A stretch of 18,417 nt of DNA from Solirubrobacterales bacterium (GCA_027314825.1 DAHVAB010000011.1:1-18417), one strand, 5' to 3'. Positions 1-8,349 are shown, counted from the stretch's first letter. The notes: generated by a model not told the origin, from the letters alone. Translations and numbers: made by a program.

Positions 1-192
1 CGCCGCCCGCGCGCGGGCGCCCCTCCCGGGACGGACTCGCGGCGCGCCGCCGGAGCCACCGGAGCGCGGGCGCCCCTCACAGCACCACCTGCCGGCCGCC
101 ACGACCCCCGAGCGCGCCCCCGAGCGCCGCGGATTCGGCCGGCACAGCCGGGCCAAGAAGCTCGACCCGGGGCGTCATCTACGATCGAACGT
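1..192. other. Left-edge GC-rich region without a recognisable gene
   Basis: I see no convincing gene here. The reading frame of the MFS gene stays open to the left edge, but its translation is Arg/Pro/Ala-rich and looks like GC-driven read-through rather than protein. A 15-bp direct repeat (gcgcgggcgcccctc) lies at 11-25 and 64-78, each copy containing the palindrome gggcgccc. It could be hairpin-forming sequence at the end of an upstream gene outside the window. No promoter could be assigned with confidence. Confidence 0.4.
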
Positions 193-1464
193 GTGCGGCG
201 CCGGCTTCTGAGAGAGCCCAGACGCCCCGAGGCGATCCGCCGCAACCCGCGGGCGCACTGGTTCGTGGTGGGCACGGTCTGCATCGGGGCATTCATGGGT
301 CAGCTCGATGCGAGCATCGTCACGGTCGCCCTGCCCCATATCGGCGACAGCCTGCATGCGGGCGCGGCGACGGTGCAGTGGGTGGCGCTCTCCTACCTCT
401 TCGTCCTGCTCGGAGCGCTGATCTTCGTCGGCCAGCTCGCGGACCGCTTCGGCCGCAAGCTCCTCTACACCTACGGTTTCGGCGTCTTCACGATCGGCTC
501 GGTGCTCTGCGGCCTGGCGCCCAGCCTGCCGCTGCTGATCGCCGCGCGGGTGCTGCAGGCGCTCGGCGCGGCGATGCTCCAGGCCAACAGCGTGGCGCTG
601 ATCCGCGAGGCGATGCCGGCAGAGGAGCTGGCCCGCGGGATCGGCGTCCAGGGCGCCGCCCAGGCGATCGGCCTGGCCATGGGGCCCGCCGTGGGCGGGC
701 TGCTGATCGCGCTCGGAAGCTGGCGGCTGATCTTCTTCGTCAACCTGCCGGTCGGAATCGTCGCGATCGTGCTGGCGCGGCTGCTGATCCCGCGCAGCCG
801 GCTGCACCCTGAGACGGGACCGCGCCTGAGGGGGCTGCGCACGCTGCTGGCGAAGCACACGATCTCCTTCGGCCTGGCCGGCGGCCTGATCGCCTACCTG
901 GTGATGTTCGGCTCGCTCTTCGTCATCCCCTACTACATGGTGGCGGCCGGGATCGGCCCGACCGAGGCCGGCCTGGAGCTGGCATGCCTGCCGATCGCGC
1001 TCGGCGTCATCTCACCGCTCGCCGGCCGCGCCTCGAGTCGGACTGGAGCGCAGCCGTTGTTGATCGCTGGAATGGCGCTCACCGCGATCGGGCTGGCCGA
1101 GATCGCCCTCTATCACGGCCTCGCCGGCCGCCTGGTGGGCCTGATCATCGCCGGCGCCGGGCTCGGCGCCTTCTCTCCGGTCAACAACGCCGATGTGATG
1201 GGCGCCGGTCCCCGCTCCCGCGCCGGCCTGCTCGGTGGCGTGCTGAACATGGTCCGCACGCTCGGCGCGATCGTCGGCGTCGCGCTCGCGAGCCTCATCT
1301 ACGCAAGCGTCGTCGGCCATACGGCGCTGCCGAAATCCGTCTCCGAGGCGATCTCCGGCGAAGGCCTGCGCAGCACCCTGCTCGTGCTCGCCGCGCTCGC
1401 GGCCGCCACTGCGCTGGCACTCGGCGCCGACTCAGCGGTGAGACGACGATCCCGTCCCGGGTAG
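193..1464 (+). CDS. MFS multidrug exporter, DHA2-like
   Basis: This is a predicted inner-membrane drug/proton antiporter of the major facilitator superfamily. The first helix carries the DHA2-type motif LDASIVTVALP (about residues 38-48). Loop 2-3 has a clear motif A, GQLADRFGRK (residues 80-89). A motif C-like GLAMGPAVGGLL follows near residue 160. The length of 423 aa and about 12 hydrophobic segments are shorter than typical 14-helix DHA2 pumps (about 450-550 aa). The GTG at 193 is the first plausible start, but no good Shine-Dalgarno sequence precedes it and the frame is open upstream, so the N-terminus is uncertain. The substrate cannot be deduced. The last 33 bases overlap the end of the opposing small membrane-protein gene. 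Confidence 0.85.
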   Translation: MRRRLLREPRRPEAIRRNPRAHWFVVGTVCIGAFMGQLDASIVTVALPHIGDSLHAGAATVQWVALSYLFVLLGALIFVGQLADRFGRKLLYTYGFGVFTIGSVLCGLAPSLPLLIAARVLQALGAAMLQANSVALIREAMPAEELARGIGVQGAAQAIGLAMGPAVGGLLIALGSWRLIFFVNLPVGIVAIVLARLLIPRSRLHPETGPRLRGLRTLLAKHTISFGLAGGLIAYLVMFGSLFVIPYYMVAAGIGPTEAGLELACLPIALGVISPLAGRASSRTGAQPLLIAGMALTAIGLAEIALYHGLAGRLVGLIIAGAGLGAFSPVNNADVMGAGPRSRAGLLGGVLNMVRTLGAIVGVALASLIYASVVGHTALPKSVSEAISGEGLRSTLLVLAALAAATALALGADSAVRRRSRPG

Positions 1465-1650
1465 CGCGCCGGCCAGCGAGCGCCAGAGCAGCAGCACGAC
1501 GGCCACCGGCATCACCCACCATGCGCTCACGCCGAGCGCAGCCACAATCGCGGTCAGCCCGAGCGCGATCGCGACACCCGCGGCGGTGCGCCAGTCGTCG
1601 CCCACGACGAACCCCCATACCGCGCTCAGCGCTATGCGCAGCCGTTTCAT
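1432..1650 (-). CDS. Small two-helix membrane protein, last gene of ABC operon
   Basis: This 72-aa hypothetical protein has a basic N-terminus (MKRLRIAL), two hydrophobic stretches at about residues 24-42 and 45-60, and a polar Ser/His tail. I do not recognise a family. Its ATG overlaps the TGA of the upstream FTR1-like gene as ATGA (1647-1650), which implies translational coupling and a role linked to the transporter, perhaps as a small accessory subunit. Its 3' end runs 33 bases into the convergent MFS gene. Reality as a gene is supported by the coupling and the clean hydrophobic pattern rather than by homology. Confidence 0.6.
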   Translation of the reverse strand: MKRLRIALSAVWGFVVGDDWRTAAGVAIALGLTAIVAALGVSAWWVMPVAVVLLLWRSLAGALPGTGSSSHR

Positions 1651-2507
1651 GCGCGATCGACCGCCGACTGCTCGACGGTGAGGAGATTGCGGTCCACCGC
1701 CACCTCACGAGCCGCCTGCTCCGCAAGAGGGGAGGCGGTGGCCTCCGGGAGAGAGGCGGTGGCCTGCGCCGGCCGTGCGCCGCGGCGGAGCGCCGCGACC
1801 GTCGCCACCGACAGCGCCAGCACCGCCGGCACGATCACGAGAAGCGCGGCATCGGAGCCGGGCCAGGATGCGCCGGCGCCCTCGCCGCCCCAGAACATTC
1901 CGAACGAGGTCAGCATCACGCCCACCGCGAACTTCATCGAGTTCTCCGGCACCCGCGCGAGCGGTGCCCGGGCCGCCACGCCGAGCAGGATCACCAGCAG
2001 CACGGCAACCCCGGCCGCGATCGCGGCCAGGCCGACCCGGTGCTGGTTGGCACCGAATGTGAGCACGATGAAGACCACCTCCAGGCCCTCCAGGAGAACG
2101 CCCTTGAAGGAGAGCACGAACGAGTAGCCGTCGAGGCCGGCGCCGCCCCGCACCGCCACCTCCGCGGCGCGTCGCTGCTCCTCGAACTCCTCCTGCTCGC
2201 TTTTCAGCGCCTTCAGCCCGGCGGCCCGCAGGATCGCCTTGCGCAGCCATTGCAGCCCGAAGATCAGCAGCAGCCCTCCCACCACGACGCGCAGCACGCC
2301 GATCGGCAGCGCGCTCAGCGCCGGCCCCAGCGCCGCCACGATCGCCGCCAGCGCCACGGCCGCCGCGCCGACGCCGGAGAGAGCCGAGGACCAGCTGCGC
2401 GTGGTCCCGAGCGCCATCACGATCGTGAGCGCCTCGACCGCCTCCACGCTGCACGCCAGAAACACCGAGGCCGCAAGGCCCCACTCTGCTCCACTCACGA
2501 CTGCCAC
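1647..2507 (-). CDS. FTR1/COG4280-like membrane permease
   Basis: This 286-aa polytopic membrane protein has about seven helices. Two helices carry ExxE motifs: SVEAVEALTIV (E22 and E25) and LLEGLEVVFIV (E140 and E143). They resemble the REGLE iron-binding motifs of FTR1/EfeU permeases, though the leading Arg is absent in both. A charged Glu-rich cytoplasmic loop lies at about residues 102-116. The best match I can propose is the uncharacterised COG4280 group, distantly related to FTR1; metal transport is an inference. The start is GTG at 2507, inside the last 13 bases of the ATPase gene. The TGA overlaps the next ATG. It therefore sits in a coupled operon with an ABC importer, so the two systems probably serve the same substrate or stress. 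Confidence 0.65.
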   Translation of the reverse strand: MAVVSGAEWGLAASVFLACSVEAVEALTIVMALGTTRSWSSALSGVGAAAVALAAIVAALGPALSALPIGVLRVVVGGLLLIFGLQWLRKAILRAAGLKALKSEQEEFEEQRRAAEVAVRGGAGLDGYSFVLSFKGVLLEGLEVVFIVLTFGANQHRVGLAAIAAGVAVLLVILLGVAARAPLARVPENSMKFAVGVMLTSFGMFWGGEGAGASWPGSDAALLVIVPAVLALSVATVAALRRGARPAQATASLPEATASPLAEQAAREVAVDRNLLTVEQSAVDRA

Positions 2508-3769
2508 AGCCTTTCGATCTGCTCAACCGGCAGTGCGCCGGCGCCGTCGCGCAGCGCCTCCGGCGGCAGCGCGTCGACCGGCAGCGGCCCGGGCGCGGGC
2601 GCCGCGGCCTCCGCAGCGAAGACGTGGCATCCGTCGATGTCCAGCACCAGCCCGCAACGCTCCCCGCGGCGCAAGCGGCGCTTCTCGAAGACCCCGACCC
2701 GCTCCCGCCGAGAGCCGATCTCGATCACGTACACATACCCTCGCCCGCAGAAGGCGACGTCGCGCACCGTCCCGACCAGCGTGGCGATCGGCTCCTCCGG
2801 CAAGCAGACCGTGACGGCCGCGGGGCGCACCAGCACCTGCACGGCGGCACCGGGCGCCAGCGGGACGGTTGCCGTCGCCTCAAGCTCCAGGATCCGGCCC
2901 GGATCGTCGGTTGGAACGGCCACCCTGGCGAGGTCGGCGCCGGCAGCCGCCGGGCCGATCAGGCGGCCGCTCAATGAGCCGGACAGCCCTGTGAAGCGCG
3001 CGACGAAGGCGGTCGCCGGGCGGCGGTAGATGCTCTCCGGAGCGCCGACCTGCACGAGCCGGCCCGCCTCCAGCACGCCGACCTCGTCGCCCAGCGCGAA
3101 TGCCTCGGCCTGGTCGTGTGTTATGTACACCGCGGAGGCGCCGCTCTCCCTGACGAGCGTGCCGATCTCTATCCGAAGCCGCTCGCGCAGGCTCGCATCC
3201 AGGGAGCTGAGCGGCTCGTCGAAGAGCAGCAGCCGCGGTTTGCCGACCAGCGCGCGAGCGAGAGCCACCCGCTGCTGCTCCCCGCCGGAGAGCTCGTGGG
3301 GATAGCGGTCGCTCTTGTGCGCGATCCCAACCCGATCGAGCATCGCGACCGCCATCCGGCGCGACTCGTCTTTGCGCACGCGCCGGCGACGCAGCGCGAA
3401 GCGGACGTTGTCGGTGACGCTCATGTGCGGCCAGAGGGCGAAGTCCTGAAAGACCATCGCCAGATCGCGCCGCTCCGGCGGGACCTGCCTCTCGGCGCTG
3501 GCGACCAGCGCGCCGCCGAGGGAGATCGTGCCGCCGCTCGGCCGCTCGATCCCGGCCAGGCAGCGGATCAAGGTCGACTTGCCCGAGCCCGACGGGCCGA
3601 GCAGCGCCAGGAAGCTCCCCGGCGCCAGCTGGAGCGACACCTCGCTGAGCGCGCGCACATCGCCGTAGCTCTTGCTCAGCCCGTGGAGCTGCACCGCGCT
3701 GCCTTCCGGCGTCTGCCCGCGCTGCGCAGGCGAGGCGGCCGCAGCCATGCCACTCTCCGAGACGCTCAT
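2495..3769 (-). CDS. ABC transporter ATP-binding protein (FbpC/PhnT/PotA type)
   Basis: This is the cytoplasmic ATPase of an import ABC system, 424 aa. It has a Walker A GPSGSGKST at residues 58-66, then VFQDFALWPHMSV (Q-loop), the signature LSGGEQQRVALARAL near 160, Walker B LLLFDEPLSSLD near 180 and the switch His in YITHDQAEA. The C-terminal 180 residues contain a TOBE-like regulatory domain, as in FbpC, PotA and PhnT. The start chosen is ATG at 3769. It overlaps the stop of the permease gene as ATGA. The frame is open further upstream, but that stretch overlaps the permease and is low-quality protein. Next to a solute-binding lipoprotein and a fused permease, the substrate is ferric iron or a phosphonate such as 2-aminoethylphosphonate; sequence alone does not separate these. 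Confidence 0.92.
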   Translation of the reverse strand: MSVSESGMAAAASPAQRGQTPEGSAVQLHGLSKSYGDVRALSEVSLQLAPGSFLALLGPSGSGKSTLIRCLAGIERPSGGTISLGGALVASAERQVPPERRDLAMVFQDFALWPHMSVTDNVRFALRRRRVRKDESRRMAVAMLDRVGIAHKSDRYPHELSGGEQQRVALARALVGKPRLLLFDEPLSSLDASLRERLRIEIGTLVRESGASAVYITHDQAEAFALGDEVGVLEAGRLVQVGAPESIYRRPATAFVARFTGLSGSLSGRLIGPAAAGADLARVAVPTDDPGRILELEATATVPLAPGAAVQVLVRPAAVTVCLPEEPIATLVGTVRDVAFCGRGYVYVIEIGSRRERVGVFEKRRLRRGERCGLVLDIDGCHVFAAEAAAPAPGPLPVDALPPEALRDGAGALPVEQIERLWQS

Positions 3770-5574
3770 CTGGCCACCCCCACTTCTCGCCAGCCGCGCG
3801 GGGCGAGGAGCCTGTATGCGATGAGCACCACGGCCGCGACCGCCAGCGCGCCGAGCACCGCGATCACCTCGATCGCCGTGCCGCCGGCGAAATCGTAGTT
3901 TTCCAGCCGCCGCTGGATCGCGACCGAGATCGGCGGCGAGCTCGCCGGGTAGAGCAGCTCCGATATCGGCAGCTCCAGCAGCGTCAGCGAAAAGCAGTAG
4001 ATCCAAACCCATGTGATGTAGCGCGAGAGCACGGGCAGCGCCACGCGCAGCCACGCTATCGCGTTTCCCGCGCCATGCGTGCGCGCACTGGTGAGCAGGG
4101 ACTCGTGCAGCTGGGCGAGCGGGCCGACGAGGATGCGCGAGTTGTTCGGCAGCGCGCCGGCGATGTAGGCGATGCTCAGCAGCGCCGTCGTCCCGTACAG
4201 CGAGAGCCCGAGCGAGTGCATGATCGGCAGGTTCCAGATCAGGATGTATCCGGCGGCCATCACGATCGCCGGCACGGCGACGGCGCCGAGGAGCACCAGG
4301 TCGAGCGTGCGACCGACCAGGCCGCTCCCCCGCCTTGTCAGCAGTCGCGCGGCCGGCACCGACAGCGCCATCACCACCGTCGCGGTGATCGCCGCCAATC
4401 GCAGCGAGTAGAGCAGCGGTTCATAGAGCGCGCTTTCCTGGATCACGCGCGTGTAGCTTTCGAAGCTGAGCGTGAAGCCGTGGGTAGCCGTGCCCAGCGA
4501 CTTCAGCAGCGACGCGCTGATCGCGCCGAGGACGGGCACTCCCAGCGCGAGGAAGAAGAAGACCGTCAGGGCGAGAAGCGTCGCGGCCTGCGCCGCGGGC
4601 CTCAGCCTGATGCGGGTGTAGGGGCGCGTGCGGCCGGATAGCACCTGGTAGGAGCGTCCGCGCATCGCCCGGCGCTGGGCGAACAGCGCGACGCCGACCA
4701 GTCCCACCAGCGTCCAGCCGATGCCCGCAGCAAGCCCGAACTGGACGGGCTCGTTGCCGACCGCGTAGTAGAGCGAGAACGTCGACATCGGGAATTTGGC
4801 GCTGTAGGCGAGCGTCGCCGCCACGCCGAAGTCGCTGATCGTCTCCGCGAAGACGATCGCGAAGGAGGCCCAGAGGGCGGGTGCGAGGATCGGCAGCACC
4901 ACCCGCAGCGACGCCAGCCGTCCCGCTCCGTGCGTGCGCGCGGCATGCTCGAAGCTGGAGCCGAGGCCCGGCAGCGCCGCAGAGATCGCCAGGAACGCGA
5001 ACGGGACGCCCTTCAGGCCATCGACCAGTATCACCCCGACCGGGCCGTAGAGCACTTTCTGGAAGACGGCCACGTTCAGCCCGGCGCGGATCAGCACGCC
5101 GTCCGGTTCGAAGAGCCGCTCCCAGCCGAGCGCGACCAGGTAGCTCGGCGCCAGCAGCAACGCCCAGACCCCGAACTGCCAGATCCGGTTGCCGATCACG
5201 TTGGTTCGATGCAGCGCCAGCGCCAGCGGCAGCGCACAGGCGAGCGCCAGCAGCGCCGCGCCCACCCCGACCAGCGCCGAGTCTGCGAGCGCGTGCAGCG
5301 CCGGGCCGCTGAGCGCTTCGCCGAACGCCTGCAGGGTGAACCAGGAGCTTCCCTGCGAGAAGAGCCGCGGCGAGATCGAGACGAGCAGGAACGCGCCGAT
5401 CGGCAGGGCGAGCAGCAGCCCTATCAGGATCGCCATCGTGCCCGTCAGCCCGATCCGGGGCGGGCGCAGGCGCCACGGCAGGGCGCGCCGTCGCGAAATG
5501 GGCACGGCCACCGAGGCGTCCAGCACCTCGGTGGCCGTCGCGGGGCGCAGGCCGCTCAGCTCTCCAGGGACCAT
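3766..5574 (-). CDS. Two-domain ABC permease (FbpB/PhnU2 type)
   Basis: This 602-aa inner-membrane permease is a tandem fusion of two binding-protein-dependent permease domains. Each half carries an EAA-like coupling loop: EHAARTHGAGRLASLRVVLP in the first half and TSARTHGAGNAIAWLRVALP in the second. About twelve hydrophobic helices are visible. The N-terminal 40 residues are soluble and basic. Fused permeases of this kind occur in ferric-iron (Fbp/Afu), thiamine and 2-aminoethylphosphonate importers. The ATG at 5574 is preceded directly by GGTGAG, too close to be an ideal ribosome site, so a slightly different start is possible. It begins 57 bases after the binding-protein gene and shares ATGA with the ATPase gene. 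Confidence 0.9.
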   Translation of the reverse strand: MVPGELSGLRPATATEVLDASVAVPISRRRALPWRLRPPRIGLTGTMAILIGLLLALPIGAFLLVSISPRLFSQGSSWFTLQAFGEALSGPALHALADSALVGVGAALLALACALPLALALHRTNVIGNRIWQFGVWALLLAPSYLVALGWERLFEPDGVLIRAGLNVAVFQKVLYGPVGVILVDGLKGVPFAFLAISAALPGLGSSFEHAARTHGAGRLASLRVVLPILAPALWASFAIVFAETISDFGVAATLAYSAKFPMSTFSLYYAVGNEPVQFGLAAGIGWTLVGLVGVALFAQRRAMRGRSYQVLSGRTRPYTRIRLRPAAQAATLLALTVFFFLALGVPVLGAISASLLKSLGTATHGFTLSFESYTRVIQESALYEPLLYSLRLAAITATVVMALSVPAARLLTRRGSGLVGRTLDLVLLGAVAVPAIVMAAGYILIWNLPIMHSLGLSLYGTTALLSIAYIAGALPNNSRILVGPLAQLHESLLTSARTHGAGNAIAWLRVALPVLSRYITWVWIYCFSLTLLELPISELLYPASSPPISVAIQRRLENYDFAGGTAIEVIAVLGALAVAAVVLIAYRLLAPRGWREVGVAR

Positions 5575-5631
5575 CTCACCGGCTTGAAGGGCGTCCGTGC
5601 GTCGGAATCGATCGAATTGCGATGAGGCCGG

Positions 5632-6744
5632 CTATTCAACGATGTTCGCCGTGAACCACTTGTTGATCGACCCCTCCTTCTTGCCCCATTCATAGGGGTT
5701 CACCTGCTGCGTGGTGATCGAGCTCAGTTCCGGCAGCTGCGGGCGCGGCTTCGTGTTCGCGGCCACCGGCCAGAAGAGCGAGTCGCCTTCAGGATCGCCG
5801 ATCTTCATCTGGTGCTGACCGGCCGGCGAGAGCACCCAGTCGATGAACTTCTGCGCCTCTTCCTGAACCGCTGCGGGCGCCTTGCCGTCCACGCCGATGT
5901 TGCTCGGCAGGATCGTCTCGTCGGGAAGGTAGGCGACCTTCAGCCCCTTCACTTTCTCGGCCGCGCCTATCTCCGCCGAGCTCTGGATCAGGCCGATCGA
6001 GATCTGGCCGGTTTCCAGCAGGTGCAGCGTATTGCCGTTGGTTTCGGAGATCTTCAGGCCGTTCTTCTTGAGCGCTTCGAAGAATTCCTTGCCCTTGGCT
6101 TCGCTTTTCAGGTACTGCATCACGCCGACGACGCAGGGATAGGTCGGGCCGGAGACCGCCGGGTTGTTCATGCCGATCTTGCCCGCGTACTTGCTTTCGG
6201 TGAGTTGCTGCCAGGTGGTCGGGGGACTGCTCACTTCCTTGCTGTTGTAGACGACCGCGCAGGCGAGCGTGATCCCGGTCGGGACGAAGCTGCGGTCTTC
6301 GGGGACGAGGTTCTCTCCGAGCGAGGTCAGCTTCGGCACTTCCAGGTCCTTCTTGAGCATGCCCTGTTCGTCGAGCGAGGCGAACGGTTCCTGCCCGTCC
6401 ACCCAGAAGAGGCCCCACTGCGGTGCGGCCTTTTCGGCTTGGATTCGCGCAAAGAGCGGGCCGGTCGAGTTTTCGACGAGCTTCGCCGGGATGCCGGTTT
6501 CTTCTGAGAACACCTTCACCCCGTTGGGCGAGTAACCCTGCGCGGAGTAGACGATCAGGGTCGGCTTCGATTCGGAGGACTGGGTCGCCGATGCGCTCGT
6601 GGTCGCTTCCGTGGCCGCCGCCGGAGTGCCGGACGATCCTTCTTTGGATTCTTTGCTCGATCCGCCGCAGGCGGCGATGCCCAGCGCACTCGCGAGCACC
6701 GCCGCGAGGACTGCGAGTAGACGACGGTTACTGCGAGACAGCAT
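5632..6744 (-). CDS. ABC solute-binding lipoprotein (iron or phosphonate type)
   Basis: This 370-aa extracytoplasmic binding protein feeds the downstream permease and ATPase. The N-terminus is a lipoprotein signal: basic MLSRSNRR, a hydrophobic core, and the lipobox IAAC with Cys26, followed by a Ser/Gly/Glu/Thr-rich linker to about residue 60. The mature protein starts with LIVYSAQGYSPNGVKVFSEE, typical of the FbpA/AfuA/PhnS (COG1840-like) fold, and later has STGPLFARIQAEK and the hinge phrase FIDWVLSPAGQHQMK. The frame is open 100 codons further upstream, but ATG 6744 fits the signal peptide and has AGAGGA about 10 bases upstream. Ligand residues could not be assigned, so iron versus 2-aminoethylphosphonate stays open; the PHO-box-like repeats upstream favour a phosphorus source, the FTR1-like neighbour favours iron. 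Confidence 0.88.
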   Translation of the reverse strand: MLSRSNRRLLAVLAAVLASALGIAACGGSSKESKEGSSGTPAAATEATTSASATQSSESKPTLIVYSAQGYSPNGVKVFSEETGIPAKLVENSTGPLFARIQAEKAAPQWGLFWVDGQEPFASLDEQGMLKKDLEVPKLTSLGENLVPEDRSFVPTGITLACAVVYNSKEVSSPPTTWQQLTESKYAGKIGMNNPAVSGPTYPCVVGVMQYLKSEAKGKEFFEALKKNGLKISETNGNTLHLLETGQISIGLIQSSAEIGAAEKVKGLKVAYLPDETILPSNIGVDGKAPAAVQEEAQKFIDWVLSPAGQHQMKIGDPEGDSLFWPVAANTKPRPQLPELSSITTQQVNPYEWGKKEGSINKWFTANIVE

Positions 6745-7093
6745 GCCTGATCGGTTCCTCTCGGTTCGGTTGAAGAAGATGAGCAGCGCGTCCTCCGCAG
6801 TGCGGGGGCGCTCGTGTGTTGCCGCATCCTCGCCGTTGCTGGCACCCGAGATGTGTCCAGCGTGTAACGGGTTGTTATCGGGTTGTGAATGCGTCGATGC
6901 GCACGCGAGCGCATCTGGCCGAGCCCTCGGCAAACTACCGACGCCGGACATGGCGCTCGCCGGATGCGCGCGCCAGCATCCCAGGCTACGGTCGAAGCAC
7001 AGACCGGCCCAGCCGTGCCCGCTGGCTCGCCCGGCTTGCAGCACAGCGCGCCTACCGGCCCCGCGGCGAGGTCAGCAACCATAGGAGGCTGCG
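6745..7093. other. 349-bp divergent intergenic region
   Basis: This region separates the leftward ABC operon from the rightward AhpD-like gene and must hold both promoters. The outstanding structure is a set of hexamers in 11-bp register at 6851-6889 (listed separately). I found no convincing -35/-10 pair and no TPP-type riboswitch element. Open frames running through it lack ribosome sites and look like GC artefacts. The right end holds a strong AGGAGG at 7083-7088 for the AhpD-like gene. Confidence 0.5.
6851..6889 (-). promoter_or_regulatory. PHO-box-like hexamers, 11-bp period, upstream of ABC operon
   Basis: Read on the minus strand toward the ABC operon, four hexamers follow at exact 11-bp steps: TTCACA (6884-6889), ATAACA (6873-6878), TTACAC (6862-6867) and ACACAT (6851-6856). 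The first two spacers are both acccg. PhoP of Bacillus binds TT(A/C/T)ACA-like repeats with about 5-bp spacers, and Streptomyces PHO boxes are 11-bp direct repeats starting GTTCACC. The site lies 107-145 bases upstream of the start codon. The function is inferred from architecture only. Confidence 0.5.
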
Positions 7094-7444
7094 ATGACGA
7101 GCGACTACCCGTCCTACTACGAGCACATCAGCGAGCTGATGGAGAAGCTGGGCGGCGACGCCCCCGCGGTGATGGAGGGCTTCGGGAAGATGCACGAGGC
7201 CTCCGTGGCCGACGGGGCGCTCAACCCGAAGGTCAAGGAGCTGATCGCGCTCGCGATCGGCATCTCGGTGCGCTGCGATGGCTGCATCGCCTACCACATC
7301 CACGACGCCCTGAAGGCCGGCGCCACCCGGGCCGAGATCGCCGACGCGGTCGGCGTGGCGGTGATGATGGGCGGCGGGCCGTCCGTGGTGTACGGCTGCC
7401 AGGCGATGGAGGCGCTCGAGGAGTTTCAGGCGCTCGGCGTCTGA
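7094..7444 (+). CDS. AhpD-like / carboxymuconolactone decarboxylase-family protein
   Basis: This 116-aa all-helical protein belongs to the CMD/AhpD family. The redox motif RCDGCIAYHIHDAL gives Cys61 and Cys64, His68 lies four residues after the second Cys, and Glu49 lies twelve before the first. This reproduces the spacing of the catalytic Glu118, Cys130, Cys133 and His137 of mycobacterial AhpD, so a thiol peroxidase or disulfide-reductase role is plausible. The length is typical of one-domain family members. The start is secure: AGGAGG at 7083-7088 with a 5-base spacer before ATG. No alkyl hydroperoxide reductase partner is nearby, so its redox partner is unknown. Its last 19 bases overlap the opposing CDF gene. 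Confidence 0.9.
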   Translation: MTSDYPSYYEHISELMEKLGGDAPAVMEGFGKMHEASVADGALNPKVKELIALAIGISVRCDGCIAYHIHDALKAGATRAEIADAVGVAVMMGGGPSVVYGCQAMEALEEFQALGV

Positions 7445-8349
7445 GCGGCGGACTCGATCGCGAGCGGGCTCGAGGCGTGGTCGACCTGCAGGGTGGTGTG
7501 CTCGATCGCGAAGCGCTCCTGCAGCGCGCCGGCGAGCGCCCGGCGGATCGCATGGCAGTCGCCCTCGGGACGGACCAGCACGTGCGCGGAGAGCGCCGGG
7601 AAGCCGGAGGAGACCTGCCAGACGTGCAGGTCGTGAACCTCCACGACACCGTCCATCGCCGCCATCGCCCCGCCGATCCGATCGGGGTCCAGACCCTTCG
7701 GCGCCGCCTCCAGGAAGACCCGCCCTGAGTCCCGGAGCAGGCCGTAGGAGGCGCGCAGCATCAGCGCTGCCACAAGCAGGGAGGCGATCGCGTCAGCTCG
7801 CAGGAATCCGGTCGTGAGGATCACCACCCCCGCGATCGCGGTGCCGATGAACGCGTAGAGATCGGTCAGGATGTGCTGGAAGGAGCCCTCGACGCTCATC
7901 GACTCGCGATTGGCCTTGCTCAGCTGCAAGGTCGCGGCCAGGTTCACGACGACCCCGACCAGCGCCAGGATCAGGACCGGCAGGCCGTGGGTCGGCGGCG
8001 GGGAGAGCAGGCGACCCACCGCCTCGTAGACGATCAGGATCGCGAGCACGAGCAGCGTCGCGCCGTTGAACTGAGCGCTCAGGATCTCTACGCGGCCGAG
8101 GCCGTAGGTGAGGCTGCCCTTCGCCGGTCTCATCATCAGCCTCGCCGCGAGCACCGATGCGCCGATCGCGACCGCGTCGGTCAGCATGTGGGCGGCATCG
8201 GATAGCAGGGCCAGCGAGTGCGCGAGGATGCCGGCCAACACCTCGGCCACCATGAAGCCCGCGATCAGCGCGAGCGCCGCCAGCAGACGGCGGACGTCCG
8301 CGTCGGCGGAGACGGCGTGATGGTGGGCGTGATCGTGCCCCTGGCTCAT
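7426..8349 (-). CDS. Cation diffusion facilitator (Zn/Co/Cd efflux)
   Basis: This 307-aa metal/proton antiporter belongs to the CDF family (CzcD/ZitB-like). The N-terminus is His-rich (HDHAHHH, residues 5-11), a likely metal-sensing or metal-delivery stretch. The two transport-site motifs are intact: SDAAHMLTD gives His54 and Asp58 in helix 2, and HILTD gives His159 and Asp163 in helix 5. This HD-HD pattern is associated with zinc or cadmium. A cytoplasmic C-terminal domain follows (VEVHDLHVWQVSSG onward). The frame is open 41 codons upstream, but ATG 8349 begins the His-rich tail directly and the upstream extension is Arg/Gly-rich. No strong ribosome site is visible. The gene lies 126 bases downstream of pstS in the same direction. 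Confidence 0.92.
   Translation of the reverse strand: MSQGHDHAHHHAVSADADVRRLLAALALIAGFMVAEVLAGILAHSLALLSDAAHMLTDAVAIGASVLAARLMMRPAKGSLTYGLGRVEILSAQFNGATLLVLAILIVYEAVGRLLSPPPTHGLPVLILALVGVVVNLAATLQLSKANRESMSVEGSFQHILTDLYAFIGTAIAGVVILTTGFLRADAIASLLVAALMLRASYGLLRDSGRVFLEAAPKGLDPDRIGGAMAAMDGVVEVHDLHVWQVSSGFPALSAHVLVRPEGDCHAIRRALAGALQERFAIEHTTLQVDHASSPLAIESAAQTPSA

Noticed and set aside
1..78. Duplicated 15-bp GC-rich repeat as an attachment site
   Set aside because: There is no integrase or mobile gene nearby and the repeat is low-complexity GC sequence, so chance or hairpin DNA is more likely.
984..3029. Very long open frame on the plus strand
   Set aside because: It lies antisense to the ATPase, FTR1-like and small membrane genes and overlaps the MFS gene. 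Its translation is Arg/Ala/Pro/His-rich without domains, typical of a GC-driven shadow frame.
3770..4054. N-terminal extension of the ABC ATPase
   Set aside because: It overlaps the permease coding region in a different frame and looks like noise; the ATGA junction gives a natural start at 3769.
6745..7044. 100-codon extension upstream of the binding protein
   Set aside because: The lipoprotein signal peptide begins at 6744; the extension would bury it and covers the PHO-box-like element.
6745..7093. Thiamine riboswitch or iron-regulator box upstream of the ABC operon
   Set aside because: I found no CTGAGA-type TPP core and no convincing palindromic Fur or IdeR box; the only clear structure is the 11-bp-period direct repeat.
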